IMG/VR virus record: IMGVR_UViG_3300032954_000030
Coordinates: 1-45,886 of that record
DNA length: 45,886 bases
Strand: one strand, 5' to 3'
Source of the DNA: a virus
The stretch's first letter is position 1; the number at the start of each line of letters is the position of its first letter. Below are positions 1 through 9,300 of this stretch, piece after piece. The notes under the pieces were generated by a model that searched no databases, was not told the origin of the DNA, and worked only from the letters and a program-made list of their open reading frames with translations. Position numbers and translations under genes: made by a program.

Positions 1-89
1 GGGTGAAGGCAGCGGTCACGATTGTGGCTGGCGAAGCGTTGTGCTGGGAGCACTGGTTCGAGACTGCGGTGAGGATGCGAGATGGCTAG
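1..89 (+). CDS. 3' end of small duplicated-cassette protein (partial at contig edge)
   Basis: These bases encode the last residues of the small protein whose complete copy starts at 45693. On the circular molecule the two are the same gene. The reading frame enters at base 3 and ends at a TAG at 87-89. Its stop overlaps the ATG (82) of the following gene. The C-terminal 30 or so residues, with a Cys-Trp-Glu-His motif, are identical to those of the 45210 gene. Function unknown. Confidence 0.7.
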   Translation, partial: VKAAVTIVAGEALCWEHWFETAVRMRDG

Positions 90-127
90 GGGCGGCGCGA
101 GGGTCGGCAAACCAGCGACCCCATACG
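1..127. repeat. Terminal direct repeat = circular assembly overlap
   Basis: Bases 1-127 are identical to 45760-45886. A length of exactly 127 is a common maximum k-mer length of short-read assemblers, so this is most simply the overlap left when a circular path is written linearly, not a biological terminal repeat. A third, internal copy lies at 45304-45430, which complicates the inference because the contig was broken inside a genuine genomic repeat. Confidence 0.9.
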
Positions 128-540
128 GCAACCGCACCGATCTTCCTGGCAAGGTGCTGCCGATCACCGCCGCACCCGGGCAGCAGTACGGCGCTGCCGG
201 TGCACAGATGGCGGCGCAGAGAGTCGTGCCCATGGCGAGCCCGCCCTCGCCGGGGGCACCTGCCGGCGGCGGTCCTCCTCAGGCGGGGCCGCCGCCGGTC
301 CCACCTGGGGGGTTAGGCCACATCGCTCGCCCGTCAGAGCGCCCGGCCGAGCACGTCATGACGGGGGTGGCCTCCGGCCCCGGTGCTGGTCCGGAGGCCA
401 TCCCCGGCTACAACCCCAATCAGGTGCCGCCGTCGACCACGCGCACGCTCGGCACACTGCTCAACGGGCTCGCCGCCCAGCCCAACGCCACCCCTGAGGT
501 GCGCAACCTGGCGGCGTTCGTCGGCCAGGGCAAGTTGTGA
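82..540 (+). CDS. Pro/Gly/Ala-rich virion-block protein, long paralogue of the 45385 protein
   Basis: A 152-residue protein with no recognised catalytic motif. Residues 1-24 (start MARGGARVGKPATPY, then NRTDLPGK) are basic and nearly identical to the start of the 45385 protein. Residues 60-90 are rich in Pro/Gly/Ala, and the C-terminus (after about 115) looks helical. The ATG overlaps the stop of the preceding small gene, and its stop overlaps the GTG of the giant virion gene, so it is translationally coupled on both sides. Its place between portal and internal virion proteins suggests a minor head component (inference). It is the full-length member of a partial gene duplication. Confidence 0.7.
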   Translation: MARGGARVGKPATPYGNRTDLPGKVLPITAAPGQQYGAAGAQMAAQRVVPMASPPSPGAPAGGGPPQAGPPPVPPGGLGHIARPSERPAEHVMTGVASGPGAGPEAIPGYNPNQVPPSTTRTLGTLLNGLAAQPNATPEVRNLAAFVGQGKL

Positions 541-3500
541 GCATCGACCCCAGTGCGCTGAGCGAGGTGCTGCGGGTCCCCGAACTGCAGCAGTCGCCGG
601 GGGCGGCGGTGGCGCTGGCATCGTCGGGGACGCAGACGCCGACCGCCGACGCGCAGGCGGTCGGCTACACCCAGCAGGTGCAGGCGTACGGCAAGGCGTC
701 CAACGAGTACACGCAGACGCAGGGCCACCCGCCGGCCCATCATCAGGGCATCCTGGCTCAGGTCGGGTCGTGGCTGCTGCCCTCGGCGCACCGGGTGCAG
801 CAGGTGGCCGGTGCCGTCGGGACCATCGCTCACGATGTGCGCAACGACGTCATCAACCCGATTGAGCGACAGACCATCCCTGGCACCTCGATCCGCCCCG
901 CCGGTCCCGTGCTCAAGGCCGGGTTGAACCTGATGCCCGAACTCGGCTCCGCTGCGCAGCAGGCGCTGGCCATCGCCAACATGCCGCTGCAGCAGGTGCA
1001 GCACAACTACCGCTACCTCCACGACGTGTGGGTGCGCCATGGTCCCGCGCCCGCCCTCGGCGAGCTCGCCACCATGATCGGCGCTGGCTACGCCGTGGGA
1101 CAGACGACGGACTCTCCGCAGGCCGGGGTGCTCGCCGGTGAGGCGGTCGGCCAACTCGAGGGGCGGTTGCTGTACCCCGATTCCTGGGCACGCACTGCCA
1201 GCGGTACCTACCGCGACCCCCACACCGGGCAGTTGGTGTCACCCGGGCGCGATGTCGCCAACGCCCTGACCGCGGTGGGCGTCCCGGTCGGGAAGGCCGG
1301 CGCTGCCCACGGCATCGTGTCGGGCGCCTTCGACGCCGCCTTCGACTATCTGCTCGACCCGTTGCAGAACGCCGGCACCATCTACGGCGAGGCCAAGATC
1401 GCTCCTGCCCATGCGCCAGGTGACGCTCAGGCCCTGCTCGATTCGCACCTGCCGAAGCCTGACGTCATCCAGTACCACCGTGCGGTGAACTGGATCGCCG
1501 GTGAGGATTCCGCGGCGGCCATCGGCTCGCGCTTCAAGGGCTTGTCGGAGATCCCCGGGATGCTCAACCGCCTCGCCGAGGCTGACACCCCGCAGGCGGT
1601 GACCAACGTTTTCGAGGACCAGCTCGCCTTCGAGAAGGCGGTCAATGAGGGGCGCTTTACACCGCTCCAGATCCTGAACCCGATTACCAACACGACGACG
1701 GTCCTTCCTCGTCCTGCGTATAACCCGATCAGCGGCGAGGTACAGACGCTCGAGCAGGGCATCGCTCCGGTGTTCGCCCAGGGGTTGCCCACGCTGTCGT
1801 CGTTCAAAGCGATGCTCGACTCGTCGCAGGAGTGGCTGCAGAACGCTTCGCAACGGGCGCGGGCCTTTTCGATGGTGCCCGAGCAGGCCAAGGTGGCGGC
1901 GGTTGGTGACACCGGTGTCGAGGCGTTACGCCGTCAAGGGCTGATGGGGATGGGGCCGTCGTTGACGAACGACCTGATCGACCGCTTCCTCGCCACCAAC
2001 GACATCGGTGAGCGCCGCAACATCGTGAAGTCACTGCAGAAGGCGGTGCTGCTGAGCCGTGCCGGCATCCGTGACGAGGCCATGGCCGATCCGTCGGTGA
2101 TGCAGAAGGCGCTGTCGCTGATCGACGAGAAGATGGGCGGCGAGATCGCCTCTACCGGCGTCTACGACACCAATACCGCGGGGCAGGACATCTCACGGGT
2201 GGAGCTCCACGACGCTGCCGGTAATGTGGTCGGCTCCACGCCGGCTGCCGGCCACTCGGGGCAGCTTGCCACCGAGTTCGGCCTCCTTGATTACGGCGAT
2301 GTGAAGGACCTGTCGCAGCAGTTGAAGAACGCCACGGGGCTGTTCGGCAAGGTCGATGACTTCGCCTGGGACCACTTCACCAGCACCTGGCGCAAGTTGG
2401 CGCTGCTGACCGGCGGGTTCGCTGCGCACATCACCATGGCTGAGGACCTGCTCAACGGCGCCCGGCTCGGGTTTACCGATGTCGTCGACAACGGGATCAA
2501 GGCGGCGGTGTCGGACCTCGGGTTCAAGGTGGCTCGTGAGGACGTCGGCCCCATCCGTGCTGCGGTGTACCACTTGATGGGCTCGCCGTCGGCCGATCAG
2601 TGGGACGCCATCTTGGGGAAGGAAGCGCAGGCTCACGCGGCTGAATTGCGCACGCTCGGGATGCATGAGGAAGCGCGGAACGTGCTTGAGGAAGCGTCCA
2701 AGGTACGGGCTGCTGCACTCGATAAGGCCGACCTGGCAACGCGTGTCACGCTGCTCACCGATGGCCATAGCCTCGTTCCGGCGGTGAGCGCCGGCTACGT
2801 CTTCCCGACGAGCGGTGAGGCCCCGGTGGAGACGGCTCGTACCGCCATCGAGGGCCGCATCAAGCTCGGGCCGTTCCAGCAGGTGGGGCCGACCTACCGC
2901 CTCTACTCGGCCGACGACAAGAACGCGTCGATCTGGTGGGGCCAGCACCTCAACATGCTCTCGCACGACGCCGTCGATCAGGTTGGTGCGGCGGCGTACC
3001 GCGGCTCGCTCATGAACGGCGAGGATGAGCAGGTGGCGGCCACCAAGGCGTACCAGGCCATGCGGGACAAGATCGTCGCCATGCCACAGTCGGAGAAGGC
3101 GATGTACACGCGCCTCACCGATCCCGGTGATGGTGGCATCACGCCTGAGGAAGCCTTCGCTCGCCACAAGGTGGAGGCGCTCAAGGGCGCCACGGTGGGC
3201 AAGGACGGCAACCCGCACCTCGATCTGCTCGGCAAGATCGCCACCGGCGATACCATCACCTGGCGGGACGTCAAGGATATCATCCCCGAGCAGATGCCTA
3301 TGAGCATCCCCGGGCGGGAGATCGACTTCAACCCGCTCGGCGGGATCGACCGCCTTGCCGAGCTCGGGCACCAGAAGGTGCTGACGCCGATCATCAATAG
3401 CTTCGCTCGGCGCCCGATCTTCATGGCGCAGGTCGAAGATTCGTACAAGGCGTACGAGGTAGCGGTGGAAGCGGGGACGCTCGACAAGGGCGTCGCCACG

Positions 3501-5249
3501 GCCAAGGCTGTGGAGGACGCCTCGACCAAGATGATCCGCTTCATCCACAACCCGAACGAGCGGCTGCAGCTCACCGAAACGATGCGCAACGTAGCCCCGT
3601 TCTGGTTCGCTCAGGTGCAGGCGTACAAGCGGTTCGGGCGTCTGCTGCTCGAGGACCCTGGGGCGTTCCGCCGGATGCAGTTGATCCTCACCGCGCTCAC
3701 CGATTTCTCGAACCGCCAGATCGCGGCCGGCGGCAACCAGCAGGTGGTCTACCCGGGCTCGGGGTTCGTCACCCACGGCATGCTCGCCGCCCTCACCACG
3801 CTCGGGGCCAAGGGGATGGACTTCACCACGGCGGTGCCGGTGGCGTTCGCCGGTTCCGTCAACTCCATGAGTGCTGTGGACCCGTTCATGTCCGGTGCGT
3901 CGGGGCTGCGTCCCTCGCTCGGGCCGTTGGTGGCGGTGTCGGCCCACATTATCGACGGCTTCGATCCACACGCCGCGTCCGTGGTGGCGAGCGCCGTGGG
4001 GCAGCAGACGGCCGCCGGGTCGTGGTGGGACCTCATCCCCAACACGCCGCTGCGTGACGCCATCATGGGCGCCGCGCCGGAACTGCCCGGTCTGGTGGTC
4101 GGCAACGATTCCATCTGGATGCACACGCTCGCCAACCTCGACTACGCCCAGAACGTGGCGATGGACAAATGGAAGGCGACCGACCAGTACAAGAGTTTCG
4201 TGGCCTCCGGTGGCGACCCCAACGATCCCAACGCTCCGGGCCGGCCGCAGATCGTCCCGTCGCCCGAGGCGTCCCCAGCGGTGCGTCAGGGGTTCGTCGA
4301 CAGCGTCAAGAGCCAGTCGCGGTGGGTGCGTTTCATTCAGGCGGCGATGAGCGAGGTGACCCCGGCGAGCCCGCAGGCGCTGATCGGCAACCAGAAGATC
4401 CCTGCCGAGTTCCAGCAGATGGTGAAGAAGTCCGGCCTCAACCAGGCGTACGTTGACTTCGCCCAGAAGTACCCCGACGGTGCGCCGCTGGTGCAGTCGA
4501 TGTCGAGCGTGGCGGGCAGTGGTGTGCTGGCGGCGTCGAAGGAGACGCAGGCGTGGATCGACAAGAACCTGTCGTTCGTCAACGCGCACAAGGACATCGC
4601 CTCGTTCTTCGTCCCCCAGAATCTGAGCGACACCTACTCGCCGGCTGCGTACAACGAGCAGGTGGCGATGGGGCTGCGGACGCGCAAGACGCCGCAGGAG
4701 TTCCAGAACGACTACTACGTCAACGCCGGGTGGGCCGACTACGACCGCAACCGCAACATCTACGAGTCGATGTTGCGTGATGCCGGTGCGCAGCAGCTCT
4801 CGCCCCCGACCCCGACCTCGCCGGGAACGTACTCGCCGACGGGGCAGACCACGGTCAACTCGGCGTGGGACAACTGGCTCACCATCTTCGAGGCGCAGCA
4901 CCCGGCGTGGACGGCGGCGTTCAACGACCCCAACACGCAGATCGTCGCCCAGCAGGCGTACAACGAGCTCCGCACCGTGCTGGCGTCCGGGCAGCACCCC
5001 GCCACGCCGCAGACGGACGTCATCAAGTTCGTCATGCAGCAGTACGACAATTACGTGTCGCAACTCGTCCCGGGGACCAACGGGCTTATCAGTACGACCT
5101 CGTCGATCAACGATCCCAATACCCGGGCGTGGCAGGCGTGGCTCAAGGACGAGGCGCTGCAGCACCCGGAGACGGCGCCGGTCATTAACAAGGTGTTCCG
5201 GTGGTTGACGCCGAAGCTGCCGCCGACGCAGGCAGGAGGTAACGGATGA
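537..5249 (+). CDS. Giant (1570 aa) putative internal virion / ejection protein
   Basis: The largest gene in the genome, starting at a GTG that overlaps the previous stop. I see no enzymatic motif. The protein is mainly helical, Ala/Gln-rich at the N-terminus, with hydrophobic stretches around residues 620-660 and around 1080-1160, the latter rich in Gly/Ala/Phe. A Trp-Phe-Ala-Gln-Val-Gln segment near residue 1023 is followed by an amphipathic helix. The C-terminal 130 residues are Thr/Pro/Gln-rich. Very large proteins encoded beside lysozyme-domain and Gln-rich virion proteins in podoviruses are usually ejected core proteins (T7 gp15/gp16, N4 gp50 analogues). That role is inferred from size and context only. 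An RNA polymerase cargo as in N4 is not supported by visible motifs. Confidence 0.75.
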   Translation: MSIDPSALSEVLRVPELQQSPGAAVALASSGTQTPTADAQAVGYTQQVQAYGKASNEYTQTQGHPPAHHQGILAQVGSWLLPSAHRVQQVAGAVGTIAHDVRNDVINPIERQTIPGTSIRPAGPVLKAGLNLMPELGSAAQQALAIANMPLQQVQHNYRYLHDVWVRHGPAPALGELATMIGAGYAVGQTTDSPQAGVLAGEAVGQLEGRLLYPDSWARTASGTYRDPHTGQLVSPGRDVANALTAVGVPVGKAGAAHGIVSGAFDAAFDYLLDPLQNAGTIYGEAKIAPAHAPGDAQALLDSHLPKPDVIQYHRAVNWIAGEDSAAAIGSRFKGLSEIPGMLNRLAEADTPQAVTNVFEDQLAFEKAVNEGRFTPLQILNPITNTTTVLPRPAYNPISGEVQTLEQGIAPVFAQGLPTLSSFKAMLDSSQEWLQNASQRARAFSMVPEQAKVAAVGDTGVEALRRQGLMGMGPSLTNDLIDRFLATNDIGERRNIVKSLQKAVLLSRAGIRDEAMADPSVMQKALSLIDEKMGGEIASTGVYDTNTAGQDISRVELHDAAGNVVGSTPAAGHSGQLATEFGLLDYGDVKDLSQQLKNATGLFGKVDDFAWDHFTSTWRKLALLTGGFAAHITMAEDLLNGARLGFTDVVDNGIKAAVSDLGFKVAREDVGPIRAAVYHLMGSPSADQWDAILGKEAQAHAAELRTLGMHEEARNVLEEASKVRAAALDKADLATRVTLLTDGHSLVPAVSAGYVFPTSGEAPVETARTAIEGRIKLGPFQQVGPTYRLYSADDKNASIWWGQHLNMLSHDAVDQVGAAAYRGSLMNGEDEQVAATKAYQAMRDKIVAMPQSEKAMYTRLTDPGDGGITPEEAFARHKVEALKGATVGKDGNPHLDLLGKIATGDTITWRDVKDIIPEQMPMSIPGREIDFNPLGGIDRLAELGHQKVLTPIINSFARRPIFMAQVEDSYKAYEVAVEAGTLDKGVATAKAVEDASTKMIRFIHNPNERLQLTETMRNVAPFWFAQVQAYKRFGRLLLEDPGAFRRMQLILTALTDFSNRQIAAGGNQQVVYPGSGFVTHGMLAALTTLGAKGMDFTTAVPVAFAGSVNSMSAVDPFMSGASGLRPSLGPLVAVSAHIIDGFDPHAASVVASAVGQQTAAGSWWDLIPNTPLRDAIMGAAPELPGLVVGNDSIWMHTLANLDYAQNVAMDKWKATDQYKSFVASGGDPNDPNAPGRPQIVPSPEASPAVRQGFVDSVKSQSRWVRFIQAAMSEVTPASPQALIGNQKIPAEFQQMVKKSGLNQAYVDFAQKYPDGAPLVQSMSSVAGSGVLAASKETQAWIDKNLSFVNAHKDIASFFVPQNLSDTYSPAAYNEQVAMGLRTRKTPQEFQNDYYVNAGWADYDRNRNIYESMLRDAGAQQLSPPTPTSPGTYSPTGQTTVNSAWDNWLTIFEAQHPAWTAAFNDPNTQIVAQQAYNELRTVLASGQHPATPQTDVIKFVMQQYDNYVSQLVPGTNGLISTTSSINDPNTRAWQAWLKDEALQHPETAPVINKVFRWLTPKLPPTQAGGNG

Positions 5250-6310
5250 GCGATCTCGATCCCGGCTATGCCGGTGCCAATCAGCCGGCGCAGAACGGGC
5301 AGTTCGCGGGCTCGGGGACCGCCACGAACTACGCTGACCTCGGGATCACCGCCACGCAGGCGAACCAACGGGTGACGACCACCGGCGCCAGCACCACGAC
5401 GCAGACCAATCCTGTCGGCCTCGGTGGCGGTGAGGGAGCGTCGACATCTACGCCGGTCCCGGCGCAGGTGGTGACCATCGGCACGGCGCTGGCTTACTAC
5501 GACCAGGCCATCAACAGTGATCCGGCGCTGGCGTCGCAACTGCAGCAGCAGCTCATGGATGCCGGGCTGCTGCCGGCGGGCGTGGCGTTCGGGACCTCGA
5601 CGGCCACGGGGCCGATGCTGTACACGGCGTTGAAGAACGCGGTGCTCAAGGCATCGGCTGCCGGCATCCCGCTCGACCAGTACCTGCAGAACGCTGCGCA
5701 GACGTTCCAGGCGTCCGGAGGGTACAAGGTCCCGCTGCCGACCCGGTTCTACCCGGCGCCGCTTACGTCGTACGACACCATGGCGACGGCTGCTGATAAC
5801 GCGTACCAGCAGATCTTCGGCCACGACGCGCCGGCTGCGGTCAAGGCGGCGCTGACCCAGCAGTTGAACGTGCTCGAGACGTCGTCGAAGGAACAGGAGG
5901 CGCAGGTGGCGCTGCAGGGCCTGCTCGCTCAGCGTCAGGTGCTGTACCCGGGGATCACCGCCGGTGCGCCGGGGACATCGACTACCGGGACGCAGACCGG
6001 ACTGCAGGATGCTGGGCTTGATACGGGTACGGTCGGTGGGGTCCCAGCCCCGGGGACAGCGGCAGCCGCGCTCCCGGCGAGCACGCCGCCGGCACAAGCG
6101 GCGGCAGCAGCAGGAGGTCAGCAGGTGACGAGCGCGTCCGGGCAGCAGGGGACGGTATCGACGGGGCCGTTGGCGGTGCCGTATCAGCAGGCGCCTTCGG
6201 CATCGGACTACGCCATCCAGGAGGCGAAGACGGCCAACCCGGCTGAGTACGAGGCGACGGCGATCGCCAATGCCATGCAGGTCATCTCTCAGTTCATAGG
6301 ACAGAAGTAA
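5246..6310 (+). CDS. Gln/Ala-rich internal virion protein candidate
   Basis: A 354-residue protein coupled to the giant gene by an ATGA overlap and to the next gene by TAATG. The N-terminal ~75 residues and residues 240-320 are low complexity (Thr/Gly/Gln/Ala/Pro). The central part (about 80-235) is helical, with an LQQQLMDAGLLP-type segment also seen in other actinophage virion proteins. No catalytic motif. Composition and position in the block with a lysozyme-domain protein fit an ejection or core protein (inference). Confidence 0.65.
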   Translation: MSDLDPGYAGANQPAQNGQFAGSGTATNYADLGITATQANQRVTTTGASTTTQTNPVGLGGGEGASTSTPVPAQVVTIGTALAYYDQAINSDPALASQLQQQLMDAGLLPAGVAFGTSTATGPMLYTALKNAVLKASAAGIPLDQYLQNAAQTFQASGGYKVPLPTRFYPAPLTSYDTMATAADNAYQQIFGHDAPAAVKAALTQQLNVLETSSKEQEAQVALQGLLAQRQVLYPGITAGAPGTSTTGTQTGLQDAGLDTGTVGGVPAPGTAAAALPASTPPAQAAAAAGGQQVTSASGQQGTVSTGPLAVPYQQAPSASDYAIQEAKTANPAEYEATAIANAMQVISQFIGQK

Positions 6311-7770
6311 TGAGCATTCTTGAACCGCCGACTCCAGAGCAAGCGGGCCAAGCGAACGTCAACACGATTACGAACCCGGCGACGTTCGCGGCGGCGCTCT
6401 GTGATGCGCTCGGCGTCCCGGCGAACCAGGCGAACATCCAGGCGATCGTGGCGTGGCAGTCTGTCGAGGGCCAGTGGACGGCGCGGGGTTCGTGGAACGC
6501 GGCGAATAACCACAACCCGCTGAACATCGAGGTTGGTGGGCAGACGCAGAGTGCTGGTGGCGGTAACAACATCTCCGTCTTTGCCTCTTGGCAGGATGGC
6601 GTCGATGCTGCGGCGAACTTCATCAAGCGCAACACACCCGGGATCGTCGATGCGATGCGCAACTCGACGTCCGCAGAGAACGTCGCGAATGCCATCGACA
6701 ATTCCGGGTGGGCATCGTCGTATGCGTCCGGGGTCGTTGAGCACGCGCTTGGCAACGTAGGCCAGGGCAATGCCATTGCGGTCAGTCCGGCCGGGACCGG
6801 TGCGGGTATGGGCACGCCGGGCGGGAACGCTGCAATCTCTGCTGACGTCCCGTACAACGCTAACCAGACCTACGCCATTACCCCCGAAGTCGAGACGTGG
6901 ATCAAGCAGAACTTCCCCGAGGATTCGTGGATGTTCGACATGCCGGGCACCCAGGGCCAAGAACTCCGCAACATCCTCGGGTACATCGGGTCCGTCCACA
7001 CGACGAACACGGCGACGATCACCGGGCTCATCGACCAGTCGGCGTGGTACAAGTCGCACTCCACTGCGCAGCGGACGTGGCAGCAGCTCTACGCCAACGA
7101 CCCGCAGGAAGCGCAGCGGGAGATCCAGCAGTCCTCGGCGGCGATTACTGCACAGGCCGGCTCGATGGGCGTGGCGCTGACTCAGGACCAGCTCAATACG
7201 TTGGCCATCAACAGCAACTACTACGGTTGGACGCCGGAGGAGTTGCAGTACGCGATCTCGAGCTATCTGCCGTCGAACAAGGCACCGACGGCCGGTGGTG
7301 CAGCGGAGGTCAACTTCCAGTCGATGAAGGCCACGGCGACGCAGACGTGGGGCGTGCCGACGTCGGATGCCCAGATCGCCCAGTGGACGGCGCAGATCGC
7401 GGCGGGGACGCAGACGGTGGAGGGCGTCACGGCGTTGCTCAAGCAGCAGGCTACGTCGCTCTACCCCACGCTCGCTGACCAGTTCAACCGCGGCTTCACG
7501 TTCGCCGACGCTACCGACCCGTACAAGCAGATCGCCCAGCAGTACCTCGGCACGCCGGCCGACCAGATCAACTTCACCGATCCGAAGTGGATGGCTGCGG
7601 TGAACCAGGTCGATCCGAAGACCGGGCAGCGTACGGAGATGGGCCTCGACCAGTGGACGAATTACATCCGCAGCCAGCCGCAGTACGGGTACCAGAATAC
7701 GAACCAGGCGAAGAATGAGATGGTCGGGTTGTCGAATGCAGCGGCAAAGACGCTTGGGGTGATCGCATGA
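6310..7770 (+). CDS. Virion-associated lysozyme-like (transglycosylase/glucosaminidase) protein
   Basis: A 486-residue protein. Residues ~24-150 resemble lysozyme-fold glucosaminidase/transglycosylase domains: a helix ending in WQSVEGQW (Glu53 is the likely catalytic acid), then an NNHNPLNIE segment typical of these folds, then an aromatic ISVFASWQDGVDAA segment. Residues 180-486 are helical and Gln/Ala-rich and resemble the core-protein region of the neighbouring 7767 gene. The likely role is local peptidoglycan opening during DNA ejection, because the gene lies in the virion block and not with the lysis genes. The gene overlaps both neighbours by 1-4 bases. Confidence 0.72.
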   Translation: MSILEPPTPEQAGQANVNTITNPATFAAALCDALGVPANQANIQAIVAWQSVEGQWTARGSWNAANNHNPLNIEVGGQTQSAGGGNNISVFASWQDGVDAAANFIKRNTPGIVDAMRNSTSAENVANAIDNSGWASSYASGVVEHALGNVGQGNAIAVSPAGTGAGMGTPGGNAAISADVPYNANQTYAITPEVETWIKQNFPEDSWMFDMPGTQGQELRNILGYIGSVHTTNTATITGLIDQSAWYKSHSTAQRTWQQLYANDPQEAQREIQQSSAAITAQAGSMGVALTQDQLNTLAINSNYYGWTPEELQYAISSYLPSNKAPTAGGAAEVNFQSMKATATQTWGVPTSDAQIAQWTAQIAAGTQTVEGVTALLKQQATSLYPTLADQFNRGFTFADATDPYKQIAQQYLGTPADQINFTDPKWMAAVNQVDPKTGQRTEMGLDQWTNYIRSQPQYGYQNTNQAKNEMVGLSNAAAKTLGVIA

Positions 7771-9017
7771 CCGACACGCTCACGCAGACTCCGACGCAGA
7801 CGACTCCCCCGACACCTCCGCCGCCGGGGACGCCGACGACGCCAACCGTCGGGAGCCTTGATCCTGGGATCACGCCGGGGCAGCAGATCCCAGCGTGGGG
7901 GACAGCATCTATCGGGGGCCTCAACCCTGGCGGAGCGATGAAGTCTGGTACCGCTCCCACCGGGCGCATCGTCAACCCGCAGACAGGCCGCCCGGCCTAC
8001 TCCGGTCCTGAGGGGCAGCCGGGCTACGGCGCTCCGCAGCCGGGCCAGAACCTCACCGCGTACACGATGCCCGACGGTACGCAGGTGTGGTACGACCCCA
8101 ACGCCGCGCCGGACCAGGGTAACCTCGCTGCGCTGCAGGCGTACCAGGGCACCGGCCCCAACGGTCCGACGACGCAGGCCAACGCCATGCAGACGGCGCT
8201 GGCCTTGCTCGCCGCCTACGGGGTCACGGGTGCAGATGCCACCACGCTTGCCAACTGGATGTGGCAGCAGCACGTTCAGGGCTACTCCGATGACTCGATC
8301 TCCCAGTTGCTGCTCACGCAGCCGATCATCCAGCAGCATTTCCCCGAGATCGCGGCGCGCCAGAAGGCTGGGCTCCCGCCGATCAGCCCCGGCGACATCG
8401 TGAGCTACAAGAACCAGGTGGCGCAGTACGCCAGCCAGTACGGCATCCCCAAGGAGTTCACCGATCAGTTCACCAGCCAGTGGATCGTCAATGACGTGTC
8501 GATGGCCGAGGTCGGCCAGCGGATGCAGGACTACGCCCAGGCGGCGTACCAGTCCAATCCGGCGGTGCTCAACCAACTGCAGACGCTCTACGGTGTCACG
8601 CCCGGCGAGCTCACCGCCTTCTTCGCCGACCCAGCGACGGCGCTGCCGATCATCCAGAAACGCTTCCAGGCGTCACAAATCGCCGGTCAGGGGCAGATCG
8701 CCGGCTACGGCCAGCTCACCCAACAGCAGGCCGAGACGCTCGCCAACCAAGGCGTGACGCAGGCCCAGGCGCAGTCGGGCTTCCAGCAGCTCGGGCTCGA
8801 GCAGCAGTTGTTCAACACGCTGCCCGGTCAGGCGGGGCAGACGCCGATTACCCAGGAGCAGCAGTTGGGCGCCCAGTTCCTCGGTAACGCCGCGGACGTC
8901 CGTATGATCCAGTTGGAGGCGCTGCGCCGGCAGGCGGCGTTCCAGGGCGGCGGCCAGTATGCCGGTGGGCAGAAGGGCCTCAGTGGCCTCGGGACCGAGC
9001 AAGGAGCGCAGGCGTAA
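7767..9017 (+). CDS. Gln-rich internal virion / ejection protein
   Basis: A 416-residue protein. The N-terminal ~100 residues are Thr/Pro/Gly-rich and probably disordered. Residues ~145-310 form a helical region with the pattern AGLPPISPGD, KNQVAQYASQYGIP and WIVNDVS, which recurs in virion proteins of actinobacterial phages. The C-terminus is Gln-rich (residues 300-416). Coupled by ATGA to the lysozyme-like gene and by TAATG to the next small gene. Most likely an internal core protein. A tape-measure role is unlikely if the tail is short, as the nozzle candidate at 25200 suggests. Confidence 0.65.
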   Translation: MTDTLTQTPTQTTPPTPPPPGTPTTPTVGSLDPGITPGQQIPAWGTASIGGLNPGGAMKSGTAPTGRIVNPQTGRPAYSGPEGQPGYGAPQPGQNLTAYTMPDGTQVWYDPNAAPDQGNLAALQAYQGTGPNGPTTQANAMQTALALLAAYGVTGADATTLANWMWQQHVQGYSDDSISQLLLTQPIIQQHFPEIAARQKAGLPPISPGDIVSYKNQVAQYASQYGIPKEFTDQFTSQWIVNDVSMAEVGQRMQDYAQAAYQSNPAVLNQLQTLYGVTPGELTAFFADPATALPIIQKRFQASQIAGQGQIAGYGQLTQQQAETLANQGVTQAQAQSGFQQLGLEQQLFNTLPGQAGQTPITQEQQLGAQFLGNAADVRMIQLEALRRQAAFQGGGQYAGGQKGLSGLGTEQGAQA

Positions 9018-9196
9018 TGGCGAATAGACGGTCTCCGGTCAAGCCGGTGACGCCGGCCAACAAGGCGATGTCCCGCAAGCACCTCCGCGAGTCGGTGGCG
9101 TTCAACGAGTCCCACGCGGCGGAGCACAAGAAGGCGGCGGCGCAGGACCGCAAGAAGCTGGCGCAGCTCCGCAAGGGTGGCCGCGCCTCGGGCTAA
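9017..9196 (+). CDS. Small basic protein (59 aa)
   Basis: A 59-residue, strongly basic protein (many Lys/Arg, with His-rich and Ala-rich helical stretches). It starts at an ATG that overlaps the previous TAA and is the last gene before the terminator at 9228. Small basic proteins at this position are often DNA-binding or head-internal. No family recognised. Confidence 0.65.
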   Translation: MANRRSPVKPVTPANKAMSRKHLRESVAFNESHAAEHKKAAAQDRKKLAQLRKGGRASG

Positions 9197-9227
9197 GTCC
9201 CCCCAGTCGGATTCGTCTGGCTGGTGA

Positions 9228-9256
9228 AAGGCCCCCGGCTACGTGCCGGGGGCCTT
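9228..9256 (+). terminator. Strong rho-independent-type terminator hairpin
   Basis: A perfect 12-bp stem (AAGGCCCCCGGC pairing with GCCGGGGGCCTT) with a 5-base loop TACGT, followed by CTCTC instead of a clean T-run. It lies 31 bases after the stop of the 59-aa gene and just before the promoter candidate at 9272. It separates the packaging/core block from the capsid block. Confidence 0.85.
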
Positions 9257-9271
9257 CTCTCAGGGGGGTTG

Positions 9272-9300
9272 TTGACGCCCCTGTTTGGATGTGGTTCACT
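9272..9300 (+). promoter_or_regulatory. Promoter candidate for the scaffold-capsid block
   Basis: TTGACG and TTCACT separated by exactly 17 bases, a good match to a sigma70/SigA-type promoter in a high-GC genome. It sits right after the terminator and upstream of scaffold and capsid, so position supports it. No experimental evidence. Confidence 0.5.

Noticed and set aside
1-127. Biological direct terminal repeat of a linear phage
   Set aside because: The length equals a common assembler k-mer and the sequence is part of a coding repeat, so it is better explained as a circular overlap.
2193-5165. Long open frame on the minus strand (about 990 codons)
   Set aside because: It is a shadow of the 537-5249 gene in GC-rich DNA; the translation is Arg/Val/Leu/His-rich with no domain pattern.
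537-5249. N4-type virion RNA polymerase
   Set aside because: Size and position are suggestive, but I could not see the polymerase catalytic motifs in the translation.
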